Shown: piece after piece, positions 27,931 through 36,163 of the stretch
How positions within the stretch are numbered: position 1 is the first letter of the stretch
How the letters are laid out: every line of letters begins with the position of its first letter
Source of the DNA: Anaerovibrio sp. RM50
GTDB lineage: Bacteria > Bacillota > Negativicutes > Selenomonadales > Selenomonadaceae
Reading direction: 5' to 3'
Assembly: GCF_000622005.1 (NCBI RefSeq)
Contig: NZ_JHWV01000008.1
Coordinates: forward strand, 1-64,000
DNA: 64,000 bases
Notes under the pieces: generated by a model
Database searches by the model: none
The model's input: only the letters and a program-made list of their open reading frames with translations
What the model was told of the DNA's origin: nothing
Translations under genes and position numbers: made by a program

Positions 27931-28171
27931 GTTTTAATTCAACTGTCGAAAACGTGTATTATATTGATTCATTTTTGCCCTCCAAATATATTAAGTCATT
28001 CATCTGTCAAAATCATAGTCTAAAATGATGCTTATTCCTACCTACTCAAAGTAGAGTCAGCGCCAAATCCATAATATAAACATCAGGACTCTGCATCACA
28101 ATAGCCTTACTATTAAATAATATCAACACCAAATTATCTGAAAATATTTATATCATAATAATAACGGAAAA
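27931..28171. other. intergenic region without recognised features
   Basis: About 240 AT-rich bases between the DUF1847 stop codon and the terminator. I see no coding region with a ribosome-binding site and no RNA gene. Confidence 0.3.
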
Positions 28172-28777
28172 TTAAATTTCCCCTTCATCCATGATTCCCA
28201 GCTTCCTTTTCCAATAACGGGAATATATAGCACCAAGAGGATTATGGGAAAGAAGGCGATCCTTTACCACCAGCGCCGTTACAGGCCCCGGGCAGGAGCC
28301 ATTGAAAATGGCATCGTGCCCCACACAGAGGCCGCAGGATATGAACAGCTCCGTGCCCTTTTCTGCCAATATTTTGGCCTGAAACTTTGGATTGCACATG
28401 GCTTCATGTTCAAGCTCCGGCTTTACCTGCTTTAAGTCGAGATTCTTCTTGTTAAAGCTGCAATTTTTGCAGCACACACTATAAAATTCAAAGCCTTCAT
28501 TTTTAAAGAATTTGGCAATATATCTGGCCTCGGCATTGAGCCCAATACAAAAAGCCATTCCCAGCTTCTTATAGCCCATTGCCCTGGCAAATTCCGCTGT
28601 TTCCTGCAGTCTGGTGATGTTGCTGTAGAAGGTGCCCTCCACATAGGCCGCCGCCTTCATTATTTCCCTTTCCTCATCACTGTAGGCGGACAAAATCTCC
28701 TGGTCCGTATAGCCGGTGCAGTTCACGCCCTTCGTATAGCAGACATGGGTTGGACAGTTGGCGCAATCAGCTTTCAT
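28172..28777 (-). CDS. DUF1847 cysteine-rich protein
   Basis: A 201-residue soluble protein with many cysteines: CANCPTHVC near the N-terminus, VNCTGY, AFCIGLNAEA, VCCKNCSF, AMCNPK, ISCGLCVGHD and GSCPGP. DUF1847 proteins are presumed metal-binding and their function is unknown. I chose the ATG at 28777, after GGCGGGGG, which leaves 14 bases after the upstream gene; the longer open frame would overlap that gene. The pair lies next to the iron-sulfur assembly genes, which may indicate a redox or metal role (inference). Confidence 0.8.
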   Translation of the reverse strand: MKADCANCPTHVCYTKGVNCTGYTDQEILSAYSDEEREIMKAAAYVEGTFYSNITRLQETAEFARAMGYKKLGMAFCIGLNAEARYIAKFFKNEGFEFYSVCCKNCSFNKKNLDLKQVKPELEHEAMCNPKFQAKILAEKGTELFISCGLCVGHDAIFNGSCPGPVTALVVKDRLLSHNPLGAIYSRYWKRKLGIMDEGEI

Positions 28778-28791
28778 GTAAATACCCCCGC

Positions 28792-29178
28792 CTAAATGTA
28801 TTTTTCGACCAGCTCGATAACTTCCTTTATTAGGCCATCGCAATGGGACTTCTTTTCAATGCCCTTTTCCTTGCTGATTCTGAGAAGTTCACCGCAGTCC
28901 AGCACATCGTCATGCTTGGCCTTTATGGCATTATGGTACTCACTGAGAATCTTCACATCATTTACCCCGTGCATCCCCAGCACCATAAGTCCGGCGGTCA
29001 CAGCACCGCATACAGAGGCCCGCTTCATGCCGCCCCCGAAATTAAATCCCAGATTAAAGGCCTGCTCCTTGGTGAGACCCATTTCCTCCGCAAAGGGAAT
29101 CAGCACCGACTGGGCACAATTATAATGGAGGGTAGTATCATCCCGAAGGACCTGGGCGGCTTCTGTGTGTTTGCTCAT
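28792..29178 (-). CDS. C_GCAxxG_C_C family protein
   Basis: A 128-residue protein of the redox-active-cysteine family: YNCAQSVL, GGGMKRASVCGAVTAGLMVLG, LDCGELL and a last cysteine in HCDGLIKE. Members are thought to bind a metal or cluster and are often linked to electron transfer; no reaction is established. The ATG at 29178 is placed 8 bases after AAGGAG. Forms an operon with the DUF1847 gene. Confidence 0.85.
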   Translation of the reverse strand: MSKHTEAAQVLRDDTTLHYNCAQSVLIPFAEEMGLTKEQAFNLGFNFGGGMKRASVCGAVTAGLMVLGMHGVNDVKILSEYHNAIKAKHDDVLDCGELLRISKEKGIEKKSHCDGLIKEVIELVEKYI

Positions 29179-29260
29179 TGGTAACACTCCTTAAAAAAAT
29201 GTTGCGTAGCCGGGGCCTTGCATCTTAACCCCGTCCACCTCTAACAATTATACCACCCAT

Positions 29261-29680
29261 TTATTCATTTAGGATGAATTTATCATTAACCAGATCAGTT
29301 AATTTCTTACTGTAAAAAAAATCCCGTACCAAATTATCGTATTCCTTCCACATTGGCAAGGTCTGGCACTGGCCTTTTCTCGGGCAGTTGATGTCTTTGC
29401 CCGTAAGACAGGCTACCGGGGAAATAGTGCCTTCTATAAGCTCCAAAATTTCCCCAACGGTGTATTCATCCGGCTTGCGGCACAGCTTATAGCCGCCGCC
29501 CTTGCCGCTGACCCCCACGATCATCTCACCCACAACTAAATCCTTTACAATTATCTCCAAATATTTTTTCGAGATTTCCTGTCTGGCAGATATATCCTTC
29601 AAAGGTATATATTGGTCACTATTTCTTTCCGCCAAATCAATCATTACTCGCAATGCATATCGACCACGGGTGGAAATCAT
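29261..29680 (-). CDS. iscR: Rrf2-family iron-sulfur regulator
   Basis: A 139-residue winged-helix regulator starting MISTRGRYALRVMIDLAE, with the DNA-reading segment SGKGGGYKLCRKP and three cysteines in CLTGKDINCPRKGQC placed as in IscR for a 2Fe-2S cluster. It should sense cluster status and adjust iscS-iscU expression. The ATG at 29680 follows GGGAGG; the frame remains open further upstream without a ribosome-binding site. Divergent from iscS. Confidence 0.9.
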   Translation of the reverse strand: MISTRGRYALRVMIDLAERNSDQYIPLKDISARQEISKKYLEIIVKDLVVGEMIVGVSGKGGGYKLCRKPDEYTVGEILELIEGTISPVACLTGKDINCPRKGQCQTLPMWKEYDNLVRDFFYSKKLTDLVNDKFILNE

Positions 29681-29739
29681 TTTAAAACCTCCCAAAATAA
29701 AGATACTTTGCTTCTGCCTATTATACTCCAGGGTTAATT

Positions 29740-29793
29740 GGCAAATCAAGAAATATTTGCCTATTGACTTGTAGGGTAAATAGGTTATATAAT
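29740..29793 (+). promoter_or_regulatory. iscS-iscU promoter with Rrf2-type operator
   Basis: TTGACT (29764-29769), 18-bp spacer, TATAAT (29788-29793). An inverted repeat CCTATT (29760-29765) / AATAGG (29779-29784) overlaps the -35 and spacer, in the way IscR/CymR-type repressors bind. Just upstream is a second inverted repeat, GGCAAAT (29740-29746) / ATTTGCC (29755-29761). The position between divergent iscR and iscS supports control by IscR. Confidence 0.6.
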
Positions 29794-29824
29794 TGCCACA
29801 GTGAATGAAAGGAGAGATTACAAA

Positions 29825-31009
29825 ATGATTTATGCTGATAATGCTGCAACCACCAAAATGAGCGATGCAGCAATAGATGTAATGCTCACACATATAAAGG
29901 AAAATTACGGCAACCCATCCAGCCTGTACGAGTTTGGACAGAAGGCCAAAGAGGTGCTGGAGGAGGCCCGCACTGATGTGGCAAGGGTAATAAACGCCCA
30001 GCCGGAGGAAATTCTCTTTACTTCCGGTGGAAGTGAGGCTGATAATCAGGCGATTCTGTCAGCAGCAGAGCTGGGCAGAAAACAGGGTAAGCTCCATATT
30101 ATTTCTACGGCTTTTGAGCACCATGCAGTTCTTCATACACTGGAGAAGCTGAAAAAACAGGGCTTTGAAATTACCCTGTTGGATGTTCATGAGGATGGGC
30201 TGATCCGTCCGTCGGAGGTTGAGGCAGCTATTAATGATAACACCTGTCTGGTAACTGTAATGTATGCCAATAATGAGATTGGTACAATTCAGCCCATAAA
30301 AGAAATCGGAGAAATTTGCCACAGAAAAAAAGTATTATTTCATACTGATGCAGTACAGGCTATTGGCCATGTGCCAGTAGATGTGGTGGCAGAAAACATC
30401 GATATGCTGTCTGCTTCTTCCCATAAATTTCACGGGCCAAAGGGCGTTGGCTTTCTGTACGCCAGAAAAGGAATAGCTCTTACCAATCTCATTGAAGGCG
30501 GAGCCCAGGAACGGGGAAAGCGGGCAGGTACGGAAAATGTTCCGGGTATTGCAGCTATGGCTACTGCTTTAAAAGAAATATGCTCCAAAATGGAAAAGAA
30601 TACCGCTCATGTAAAGGCTTTGCGGGACAGAATAATTAAGGGCTTGGAGGAAATACCCCACTCCATTTTAAATGGTGATGCCCAAAAGCGTCTGCCAAGC
30701 AATATTAACTTCTGCTTTGAGGGCATTGAGGGTGAATCCTTGCTCTTATTGCTTGATGACAAGGGCATTCAGGCCTCATCAGGCAGTGCATGCACCTCCG
30801 GGTCCCTTGACCCAAGCCATGTACTGCTGGCCATCGGCCGCGTTCATGATGTGGCTCACGGTTCTTTAAGATTGAGCCTGGGTGAGGATCTCAGTGAAAC
30901 TGACGCCGATTATATCATTAAGTCCGTAAGGGAAGTTGTGGAATATTTACGAAGCTTTTCCCCGGTTTGGCGTGATTTAAGCAGCGGTAAAATCAAACAT
31001 TTATTGTAA
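29825..31009 (+). CDS. iscS: cysteine desulfurase
   Basis: A 394-residue PLP enzyme that removes sulfur from cysteine for iron-sulfur cluster assembly. It has MIYADNAATTKMS, FTSGGSEADNQAI, the His of FEHHAVLHTLEKL, the PLP lysine in SSHKFHGPKGVGFLY and the persulfide cysteine in SGSACTSGSLDPSH. The ATG at 29825 follows AAAGGAGAG and gives the conserved N-terminus. Followed 27 bases later by iscU. Confidence 0.96.
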   Translation: MIYADNAATTKMSDAAIDVMLTHIKENYGNPSSLYEFGQKAKEVLEEARTDVARVINAQPEEILFTSGGSEADNQAILSAAELGRKQGKLHIISTAFEHHAVLHTLEKLKKQGFEITLLDVHEDGLIRPSEVEAAINDNTCLVTVMYANNEIGTIQPIKEIGEICHRKKVLFHTDAVQAIGHVPVDVVAENIDMLSASSHKFHGPKGVGFLYARKGIALTNLIEGGAQERGKRAGTENVPGIAAMATALKEICSKMEKNTAHVKALRDRIIKGLEEIPHSILNGDAQKRLPSNINFCFEGIEGESLLLLLDDKGIQASSGSACTSGSLDPSHVLLAIGRVHDVAHGSLRLSLGEDLSETDADYIIKSVREVVEYLRSFSPVWRDLSSGKIKHLL

Positions 31010-31036
31010 TAATATGCTTCAGAAGGAGATAAGAAA

Positions 31037-31408
31037 ATGGCTTTATATAGTGAAAAAGTGATGGATCATTTCCGCAATCCACGGAATCTTGGTGTGTTGG
31101 AGGATGCCAACGCCATTGGGGAAGTGGGCAATGCCAAGTGCGGGGATATCATGAAGATGTATTTAAAAATTGAGGACGATATGGTCAAGGATGTGAAGTT
31201 TGAGACCTTTGGCTGCGGCAGTGCTATTGCCTCCAGCTCCATGGCAACGGAAATGATAAAGGGCAAGCCCCTTAGCGAGGTGGAAAAGCTCACCAACAAG
31301 GCAGTTACCGAAGCCCTGGACGGGTTGCCAACCCATAAAATTCATTGTTCTGTATTGGCGGAACAGGCTATAAAATCTGCCTTGGAGGACTATCGCAGTA
31401 AAAAATAA
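31037..31408 (+). CDS. iscU: iron-sulfur cluster scaffold protein
   Basis: A 123-residue NifU-N/IscU scaffold on which clusters are built. The three ligand cysteines are in NAKCGDI, FGCGSAIASSS and HKIHCSVLAE, together with the conserved Asp of the first motif. It has a good AGAAGGAG ribosome-binding site and lies directly after iscS. hscA/hscB/fdx genes are absent, as in most Firmicutes. Confidence 0.95.
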   Translation: MALYSEKVMDHFRNPRNLGVLEDANAIGEVGNAKCGDIMKMYLKIEDDMVKDVKFETFGCGSAIASSSMATEMIKGKPLSEVEKLTNKAVTEALDGLPTHKIHCSVLAEQAIKSALEDYRSKK

Positions 31409-31419
31409 CATAAAAAGAG

Positions 31420-31460
31420 GGGCTGTCGCATTTGATGATTTTTCACCAAAGCGGCAGCCC
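31420..31460 (+). terminator. probable terminator of iscS-iscU
   Basis: GGGCTGTCGC (31420-31429) pairs with GCGGCAGCCC (31451-31460) with one G-U. The downstream T run is broken (TGTTATTATG), so efficiency is uncertain. Confidence 0.55.
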
Positions 31461-31522
31461 TGTTATTATGTCCTTATTTTATTATTTTGAATAAATGTCT
31501 ATAGCAGCTTAATTCACGGCAC

Positions 31523-31553
31523 AACAAAAACACCGTTTATATGATGACGGTGT
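31523..31553 (-). terminator. terminator downstream of the broken permease
   Basis: On the minus strand ACACCGT (31553-31547) pairs with ACGGTGT (31536-31530), followed by TTTTGTTG. It is now separated from the permease reading frame by the 72-bp MATE-derived segment. Confidence 0.55.
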
Positions 31554-31625
31554 ATAGGCCGCCAACATTCCCAAGCCATCTGCAATGAGATAGCTTAAGA
31601 AAAACAATATTGTCATTAAGGGAAA
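31554..31625. repeat. 72-bp copy of part of the MATE gene at 58301-58372
   Basis: 71 of 72 bases are identical, in the same orientation, to 58301-58372, which lies inside the coding sequence of the MATE-ATPase fusion. Here it forms the end of a truncated permease reading frame and supplies its stop codon. No insertion-sequence ends flank it. Confidence 0.9.
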
Positions 31626-32450
31626 TTTCCTTCATCCACCATGGCAAACCCAGGATGAATATTATTCACAATGAGCAGCATAGGTATTTCTGCGTCCTTC
31701 ACCTTATCCAGATTGGAAAAAAGTGTTGCGGCTGCACAGGTAACAATAAGCCCGATTATAGTGCCACCCAGGGCACCACCCTTTTCCGCATCACCACTAC
31801 GAATGACGGAGCCGCCCAAAACAAAGGCCATTGATACGCCATTCATGGCACAAAGAGCAAAATAATTTATTACCGACAACCATACATTTGGCATGGTTGG
31901 CTCCATGGAACCAGCCACCATATCCAGATATTCATAGTCATAAGACTTGCCCCAGAAGGTATAAACCGCTAACGACAGTATCATAACCACTATAACAGGC
32001 GTAAAAATTCCCAATATTCGCGTAATCTTTTCAAAATCCATAAAGGACACTAAAATTACTGCCAAAGAGCATACCAAGGCCCCCAGCCAGCTGGCAATAC
32101 CAAACTGCTGATGCAAATTGGCTCCTGCCCCGGCTACCATAACAAAGCCCACAACGAAGCAGGATATTACCAAGGTTATATCAATAATACGATTTATGAC
32201 AGGGTGAGTTATCTGCTCCAGCACATCCTGGTGGTTGCTTGACTGATAATGGGACCCCAGGGTAACAATAATCCGCCCAAAAATAATATTTAATACTCCC
32301 AGCAGTACGACTCCGAATATACCGATTTTACCAAAGCTTAAAAAATATTGCAGCATATCCTGACCGGAGTAAAGTCCTGCACCAACCAAAACACCCACAT
32401 AAGCCAGAGCAATAGATAATGCCTCTTTACTTATGCGAAAAAAAATTCAT
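31616..32450 (-). pseudogene. YkvI-like amino-acid-permease-type membrane protein, frameshifted and truncated
   Basis: From the ATG at 32450 (after GGGAGG) the frame reads MNFF and then stops. Skipping one base in the run of eight T residues (32438-32445) gives RISKEALSIALAYVGVLVGA, which joins the long open frame below. That frame encodes about 260 residues with seven or eight hydrophobic helices and ends inside the 72-bp MATE-derived segment, some 70 residues short of normal YkvI proteins (about 350). Both ends are therefore damaged. The homopolymer could in principle slip, but the lost C-terminus argues for a dead gene. Confidence 0.75.
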
Positions 32451-32603
32451 GAAACCGCCTCCCAAAACGAAAGTTTACAAAAAATTATATATCATTTTAT
32501 GCGAAAATGTAAAATGACGTATTTAAGACCTTTTGCAATGCAGGGAATTTGTCTACATGTATAGAAATATCAAAGGGTAATAATTGTGCAAGGAGGATTG
32601 CCC

Positions 32604-33959
32604 ATGAAAACTATAAAAACCATTTTGGCTGACCTGTTTGATCTGCATAAGGACCGGGCACCCCTGGATGAAATTACCGAACGTATTTATTCCGGTGGAA
32701 CTCTTAAGGGCACAAATATGTGTATATTAATTCTGGCCATATTCATTGCCTCCATTGGCCTGAATATGAACAGTACTGCTGTTATCATCGGTGCCATGCT
32801 CATTTCACCCCTAATGGGGGTTATTATGTCCATTGGCTATGGTATGGCTACCTATGACGGTGAATATGTTCGCGAGTCAGTCCTGAAGCTAGTTTTTCAG
32901 GTCACCCTGTCGGTTATGACCTCGGCAATATATTTCACCCTATCCCCTATTGACACCGCTTCTTCCGAGCTGCTGGCCCGCACCGAGCCCACCATTTGGG
33001 ATGTGCTTATAGCGGTTTTTGGTGGTCTGGCCGGCATCATTGGCAGCACCCGAATTGAAAAGAGCAATGTTATCCCCGGAGTTGCTATTGCCACTGCCCT
33101 TATGCCACCTCTTTGTACAGCAGGCTACGGTATAGCCGCCCATTCCCTGAAATTCTTTTTAGGGGCCCTGTATCTTTTCTTCATAAACAGCTTTTTTATC
33201 TGCCTGACAACCTTTATAGTTTTAAAATTAATAAAAATTCCAGCCAAGACCTACGTAACTGACGAGGCCTTCCGCAGACAGCGCTGGCAGCTTACACTTC
33301 TTGGTATAATTATTATTTTACCAAGTATGTACATGGCCTACCACAGCATTCGCTCCAACCTGGAGCAGGTACAGGCCCAAACCTATATTGAAAAAAATTT
33401 CTCACAAGGAAATCCCCAGGTGGTGGCCTACAATATTGAACCAGACAGTCATCGGCTGAATCTAACCCTTATTGGGCGCATTATAACCTCGGAGGAAGAA
33501 ACAGAGCTAGAAAAAAATCTTCAAGGATATTCCTACTTTAATGGTTGGAGTTTACATATTGTCCAAAACGATATGTCCGACGCCGTCCGCTCTGAAGATG
33601 TGAAGGATCTCATCAATAACCAGTGGAAATCTGCCGGTGGATTATCCATTACTGAGGCCCAGGAAGAAATAAAAAAATACAAGGATTTAAGCATGCGGTA
33701 CTCCACGGCCCACCAACGCTTTGAAAGCGACCAGAAGCTGCTGGAAAATATCCGAAAAAAGGCCCCGATTCTATTCCCCTACTTTGAAGGTATAGAAGGG
33801 GCAGCATTTGCCACCAAGGATAAAGATGGCAAGGTTGCCTACAGGAATTTCATCGCTCTTGTTACCTTGAAAAACGCCATAAACCAGGAAGAACAAGGCC
33901 GCCTGCAAAACTGGTTAAATGCTGAATCAGACCTGCCTGTCACCTTAATTATTAAATAA
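32604..33959 (+). CDS. DUF389 (TIGR00341-like) membrane protein
   Basis: A 451-residue protein. The N-terminal half has about six membrane helices with the family stretches GTNMCILILAIFIASIGLNM, STAVIIGAMLISPLMGVIM and ALMPPLCTAGYGIA. The C-terminal half, about 210 residues, is soluble with a coiled-coil segment (EAQEEIKKYKDLSMRYSTAH). Function unknown; some relatives are suspected transporters. The ATG at 32604 follows AAGGAGG. Confidence 0.85.
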   Translation: MKTIKTILADLFDLHKDRAPLDEITERIYSGGTLKGTNMCILILAIFIASIGLNMNSTAVIIGAMLISPLMGVIMSIGYGMATYDGEYVRESVLKLVFQVTLSVMTSAIYFTLSPIDTASSELLARTEPTIWDVLIAVFGGLAGIIGSTRIEKSNVIPGVAIATALMPPLCTAGYGIAAHSLKFFLGALYLFFINSFFICLTTFIVLKLIKIPAKTYVTDEAFRRQRWQLTLLGIIIILPSMYMAYHSIRSNLEQVQAQTYIEKNFSQGNPQVVAYNIEPDSHRLNLTLIGRIITSEEETELEKNLQGYSYFNGWSLHIVQNDMSDAVRSEDVKDLINNQWKSAGGLSITEAQEEIKKYKDLSMRYSTAHQRFESDQKLLENIRKKAPILFPYFEGIEGAAFATKDKDGKVAYRNFIALVTLKNAINQEEQGRLQNWLNAESDLPVTLIIK

Positions 33960-33961
33960 CA

Positions 33962-34012
33962 AAAAGGACTGACTGTTTAATGCTTTGATGCATACAACAG
34001 CTCAGTCCTTTT
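33962..34012 (+). terminator. terminator of the DUF389 gene
   Basis: AAAAGGACTGA (33962-33972) pairs with TCAGTCCTTTT (34002-34012), closing a loop of about 29 bases. Confidence 0.8.
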
Positions 34013-34036
34013 AATATTTACCATCAGTAGCAGTAT

Positions 34037-34094
34037 GTGCATTTTTTGCACCTACTGCCCTCTTAGCGAACTTGTGCAATTTTTGCACAAGTTC
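34037..34094. repeat. two related palindromes, operator-like
   Basis: GTGCATTTTTTGCAC at 34037-34051 and GTGCAATTTTTGCAC at 34074-34088 differ by one base and are 37 bp apart. The second is the core of a perfect 12-bp inverted repeat, GAACTTGTGCAA (34068-34079) / TTGCACAAGTTC (34083-34094), with a TTT loop. They could be paired operators or RNA hairpins. Confidence 0.5.
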
Positions 34095-34214
34095 CCCTTT
34101 CTAATGGTAAGTGTATATTTTAAAAAATACAGTATACCGCCATACTATCGTTTTCACATTCGTTCCTTTAGCCACCGTTTTAGCAGGAATGTTAATGCAT
34201 AAGGGAAAGTATAT

Positions 34215-34342
34215 ATCACATTTTTCCTCTTAGTTTAGGTCTAAAAATCACATTTTTATTGTGTTTTTAGACTTTAAAATCACATTTTCTACATAAAATT
34301 AGGCCTCAAAATCACATTTTTATTACATTCTTTTATGGTTCC
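34215..34342. repeat. four-unit tandem array with exact 32-bp period
   Basis: ATCACATTTT begins at 34215, 34247, 34279 and 34311, exactly 32 bp apart. The first three units also share a second block near their ends (TTAGGTCTAA, TTAGACTTTAA, TTAGGCCTCAA), a near-palindrome. The rest of each unit is variable. 32 bp is about three helical turns, so identical half-sites would face the same side of the DNA. Confidence 0.75.
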
Positions 34343-34454
34343 TGTCAATCCCGGCATATTTACCAATAACTGAAAAAATAATACTGCAATCCAAAGCTAT
34401 AATCCAATCCATACTTTCACCTTTACAATTACTTGTTGTTAATAAATAAAATAA

Positions 34455-34488
34455 AAGGATATGCGCCGCAACAATGGCGCATATCCTT
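34455..34488 (-). terminator. terminator-like hairpin downstream of the hicB remnant
   Basis: AAGGATATGCGCC (34455-34467) pairs perfectly with GGCGCATATCCTT (34476-34488). T-rich sequence follows on the minus strand. It probably terminated the now-truncated leftward hicB copy. Confidence 0.65.
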
Positions 34489-34526
34489 CATAGTCAAAAT
34501 TTGTTCGCATTACCCAAGAACCTTGG

Positions 34527-34648
34527 ATTACTTTTTCCTTTTAACAGAGTATTCTGCCCTCTGTTCATGTACTGCATAAGCCTGTAAGGATTCTGGAGAA
34601 GTTATACCCAAATACTGCTTTAAAGCATCCTGCAACAAGTGGGAATAA
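34527..34648 (-). pseudogene. truncated hicB antitoxin, last 40 codons only
   Basis: 122 bases align without gaps to the 3' end of the intact hicB at 39811-39932, with seven mismatches. All seven are synonymous: the remnant would still encode the C-terminal peptide of HicB (YSHLLQDALKQYLG ... EYSVKRKK). The 5' part and any hicA partner are missing; the AlbA_2 promoter region begins where homology ends. Confidence 0.85.
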
Positions 34649-34739
34649 ATAAGCTTTATTCTATTCTTCTACCATTCTTCTAAATATTGTGGTAGAATAG
34701 AAGAAAAGTAGAATTATAAACCAGTTGGGAGATGAGAAA

Positions 34740-36125
34740 ATGAAGTTTCAGGAAAGCTCCACCCTAGAGCTAAAGCAAATGATTGTGCCAGATATAAAGA
34801 AAGAAGTCATTGCCTTCGCAAATTCCAATGGCGGAACAATATATGCAGGAATTGCTGATGATGGTACAATAGTCGGCCTTGACGATCCTGATCAGGCCCT
34901 TTTACAAGTGTCCAGCATGATACATGATTCTATAACCCCAGATGTCACTATGTTTGTGGAGCTGAATATTATAAATCTGGAAGATAAACCTGTTTTAAAA
35001 GTTACTGTTCAAAAAGGCACTCATGCGCCATACTGCTTAAAAGGAAAAGGGCTAAGACCTGAAGGCGTATATATACGACAATGTGCAGCCTCCATACCAG
35101 CTTCATCCGATGCCATTCGTTCCATGATTGTTGCAAGTGATGGAGAAAGATACGAAAAAAGGCGTTCCCTGCACCAAGAACTCACCTTCCCGGCATTAAA
35201 GAAAATATTTAAGCAAAAGAAAATCCCTCTGAATGAGCAACATTTTTTGACCTTGGGATTAAAAACAAGCGATGGCATCTTCACCAATTTGGCGCTGCTT
35301 CTATCCGAGGAATGTCCTCATGATATAAAAATAGCTGTCTTTTCAGGCAACACAAAGACTTCTCCTTTCCAAAACAGACGGGAATTCAGAGGCTCTCTAA
35401 TCAGCCAAATGGTAGCAGCCTATGCTATGTTGGAACAATACAACCAGCTTGGAGCAAGATTTCATGGATTAATGCGGTCTGACCAAAAAGATTACCCTGA
35501 TGTTGCCCTGCGGGAAGCATTATTAAATACGATTATTCATCGGGAGTATTCTTATAGCGGCAGCACTTTAATTAATATTTTCCAGGACCGCATAGAGTTC
35601 GTAACTTTTGGTGGCTTGGTACAGGGGTTAAACCTTGGTGATTTGAAGATGGGGGTATCTCAATGCCGCAATGAAAAATTGGCTGCTCTTTTCTACCGCC
35701 TGGAATTAATCGAAGCCTACGGCACTGGCATACCTAAAATATACGAGAGCTACCAATCTTCAGGGCTGACCCCTACTATAGAAGCCAGCGATCATGCCTT
35801 TAGAATTACCTTGCCAAACAGAAATGTGCAGCACTCCATGGCTGTACATGAACGGGCCGACAAATATCAGACACTGCCTGAAGCCATAGCAGGCAAGAAA
35901 ACATTTACCCGTTTAGATGTTGAATCAGCTTTGGGAGTTTCCCGCAGTCAGGCCAATAATATTCTAAAAAAATATGTTGATGCCGGCCGTGTCATCCCCC
36001 ATAAAGGAGGCAAAAATCGTTATTATACTATGCAACAATTAGCGGTAGCGGATAATGACAATAATATTCGCGGACCGTTTAATACCATTCAGGCATTAAT
36101 GGATGATCTTAATGCTGACGATTGA
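34740..36125 (+). CDS. AlbA_2 domain ATP-binding regulator
   Basis: A 461-residue protein. The N-terminal AlbA_2 (Schlafen-type) domain contains STLELKQ..., KEVIAFANSNGGTIYAGIADDGTIVG and GVYIRQCAAS. A central HATPase_c_4-type region has DVALREALLNTIIHREYS and YGTGIPKIYESY. The end is a winged helix with DVESALGVSRSQANNILKKYV. Such proteins are predicted regulators, often in mobile or defence-rich regions, without a defined target. I chose the ATG at 34740 after GGGAG; repeats of TTCTTCTA/TAGAAGAA upstream may be its own operator. Confidence 0.85.
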   Translation: MKFQESSTLELKQMIVPDIKKEVIAFANSNGGTIYAGIADDGTIVGLDDPDQALLQVSSMIHDSITPDVTMFVELNIINLEDKPVLKVTVQKGTHAPYCLKGKGLRPEGVYIRQCAASIPASSDAIRSMIVASDGERYEKRRSLHQELTFPALKKIFKQKKIPLNEQHFLTLGLKTSDGIFTNLALLLSEECPHDIKIAVFSGNTKTSPFQNRREFRGSLISQMVAAYAMLEQYNQLGARFHGLMRSDQKDYPDVALREALLNTIIHREYSYSGSTLINIFQDRIEFVTFGGLVQGLNLGDLKMGVSQCRNEKLAALFYRLELIEAYGTGIPKIYESYQSSGLTPTIEASDHAFRITLPNRNVQHSMAVHERADKYQTLPEAIAGKKTFTRLDVESALGVSRSQANNILKKYVDAGRVIPHKGGKNRYYTMQQLAVADNDNNIRGPFNTIQALMDDLNADD

Positions 36126-36163
36126 GTATTCTTCCATTTTCAAAAACGCTATTAACAAATAAA

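Larger units (their letters stand above)
34013..34739. other. 727-bp intergenic region with stacked repeats and a gene remnant
   Basis: Contains, in order: two related palindromes (34037-34094), a four-unit 32-bp tandem array (34215-34342), a 13-bp-stem hairpin (34455-34488), a 3' fragment of a hicB gene (34527-34648), and a promoter region with TTCTTCTA / TAGAAGAA repeats before the AlbA_2 gene (34661-34720). No intact gene is seen. Confidence 0.6.

Noticed and set aside
31554-31625. Insertion-sequence end as the explanation of the 72-bp repeat
   Set aside because: The other copy lies inside an intact coding sequence and neither copy has inverted ends or a target duplication.
34215-34342. 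Possible CRISPR array (regular 32-bp period)
   Set aside because: The conserved blocks are only about 10-11 bp each, the variable parts are far too short for spacers, and no cas genes are present.
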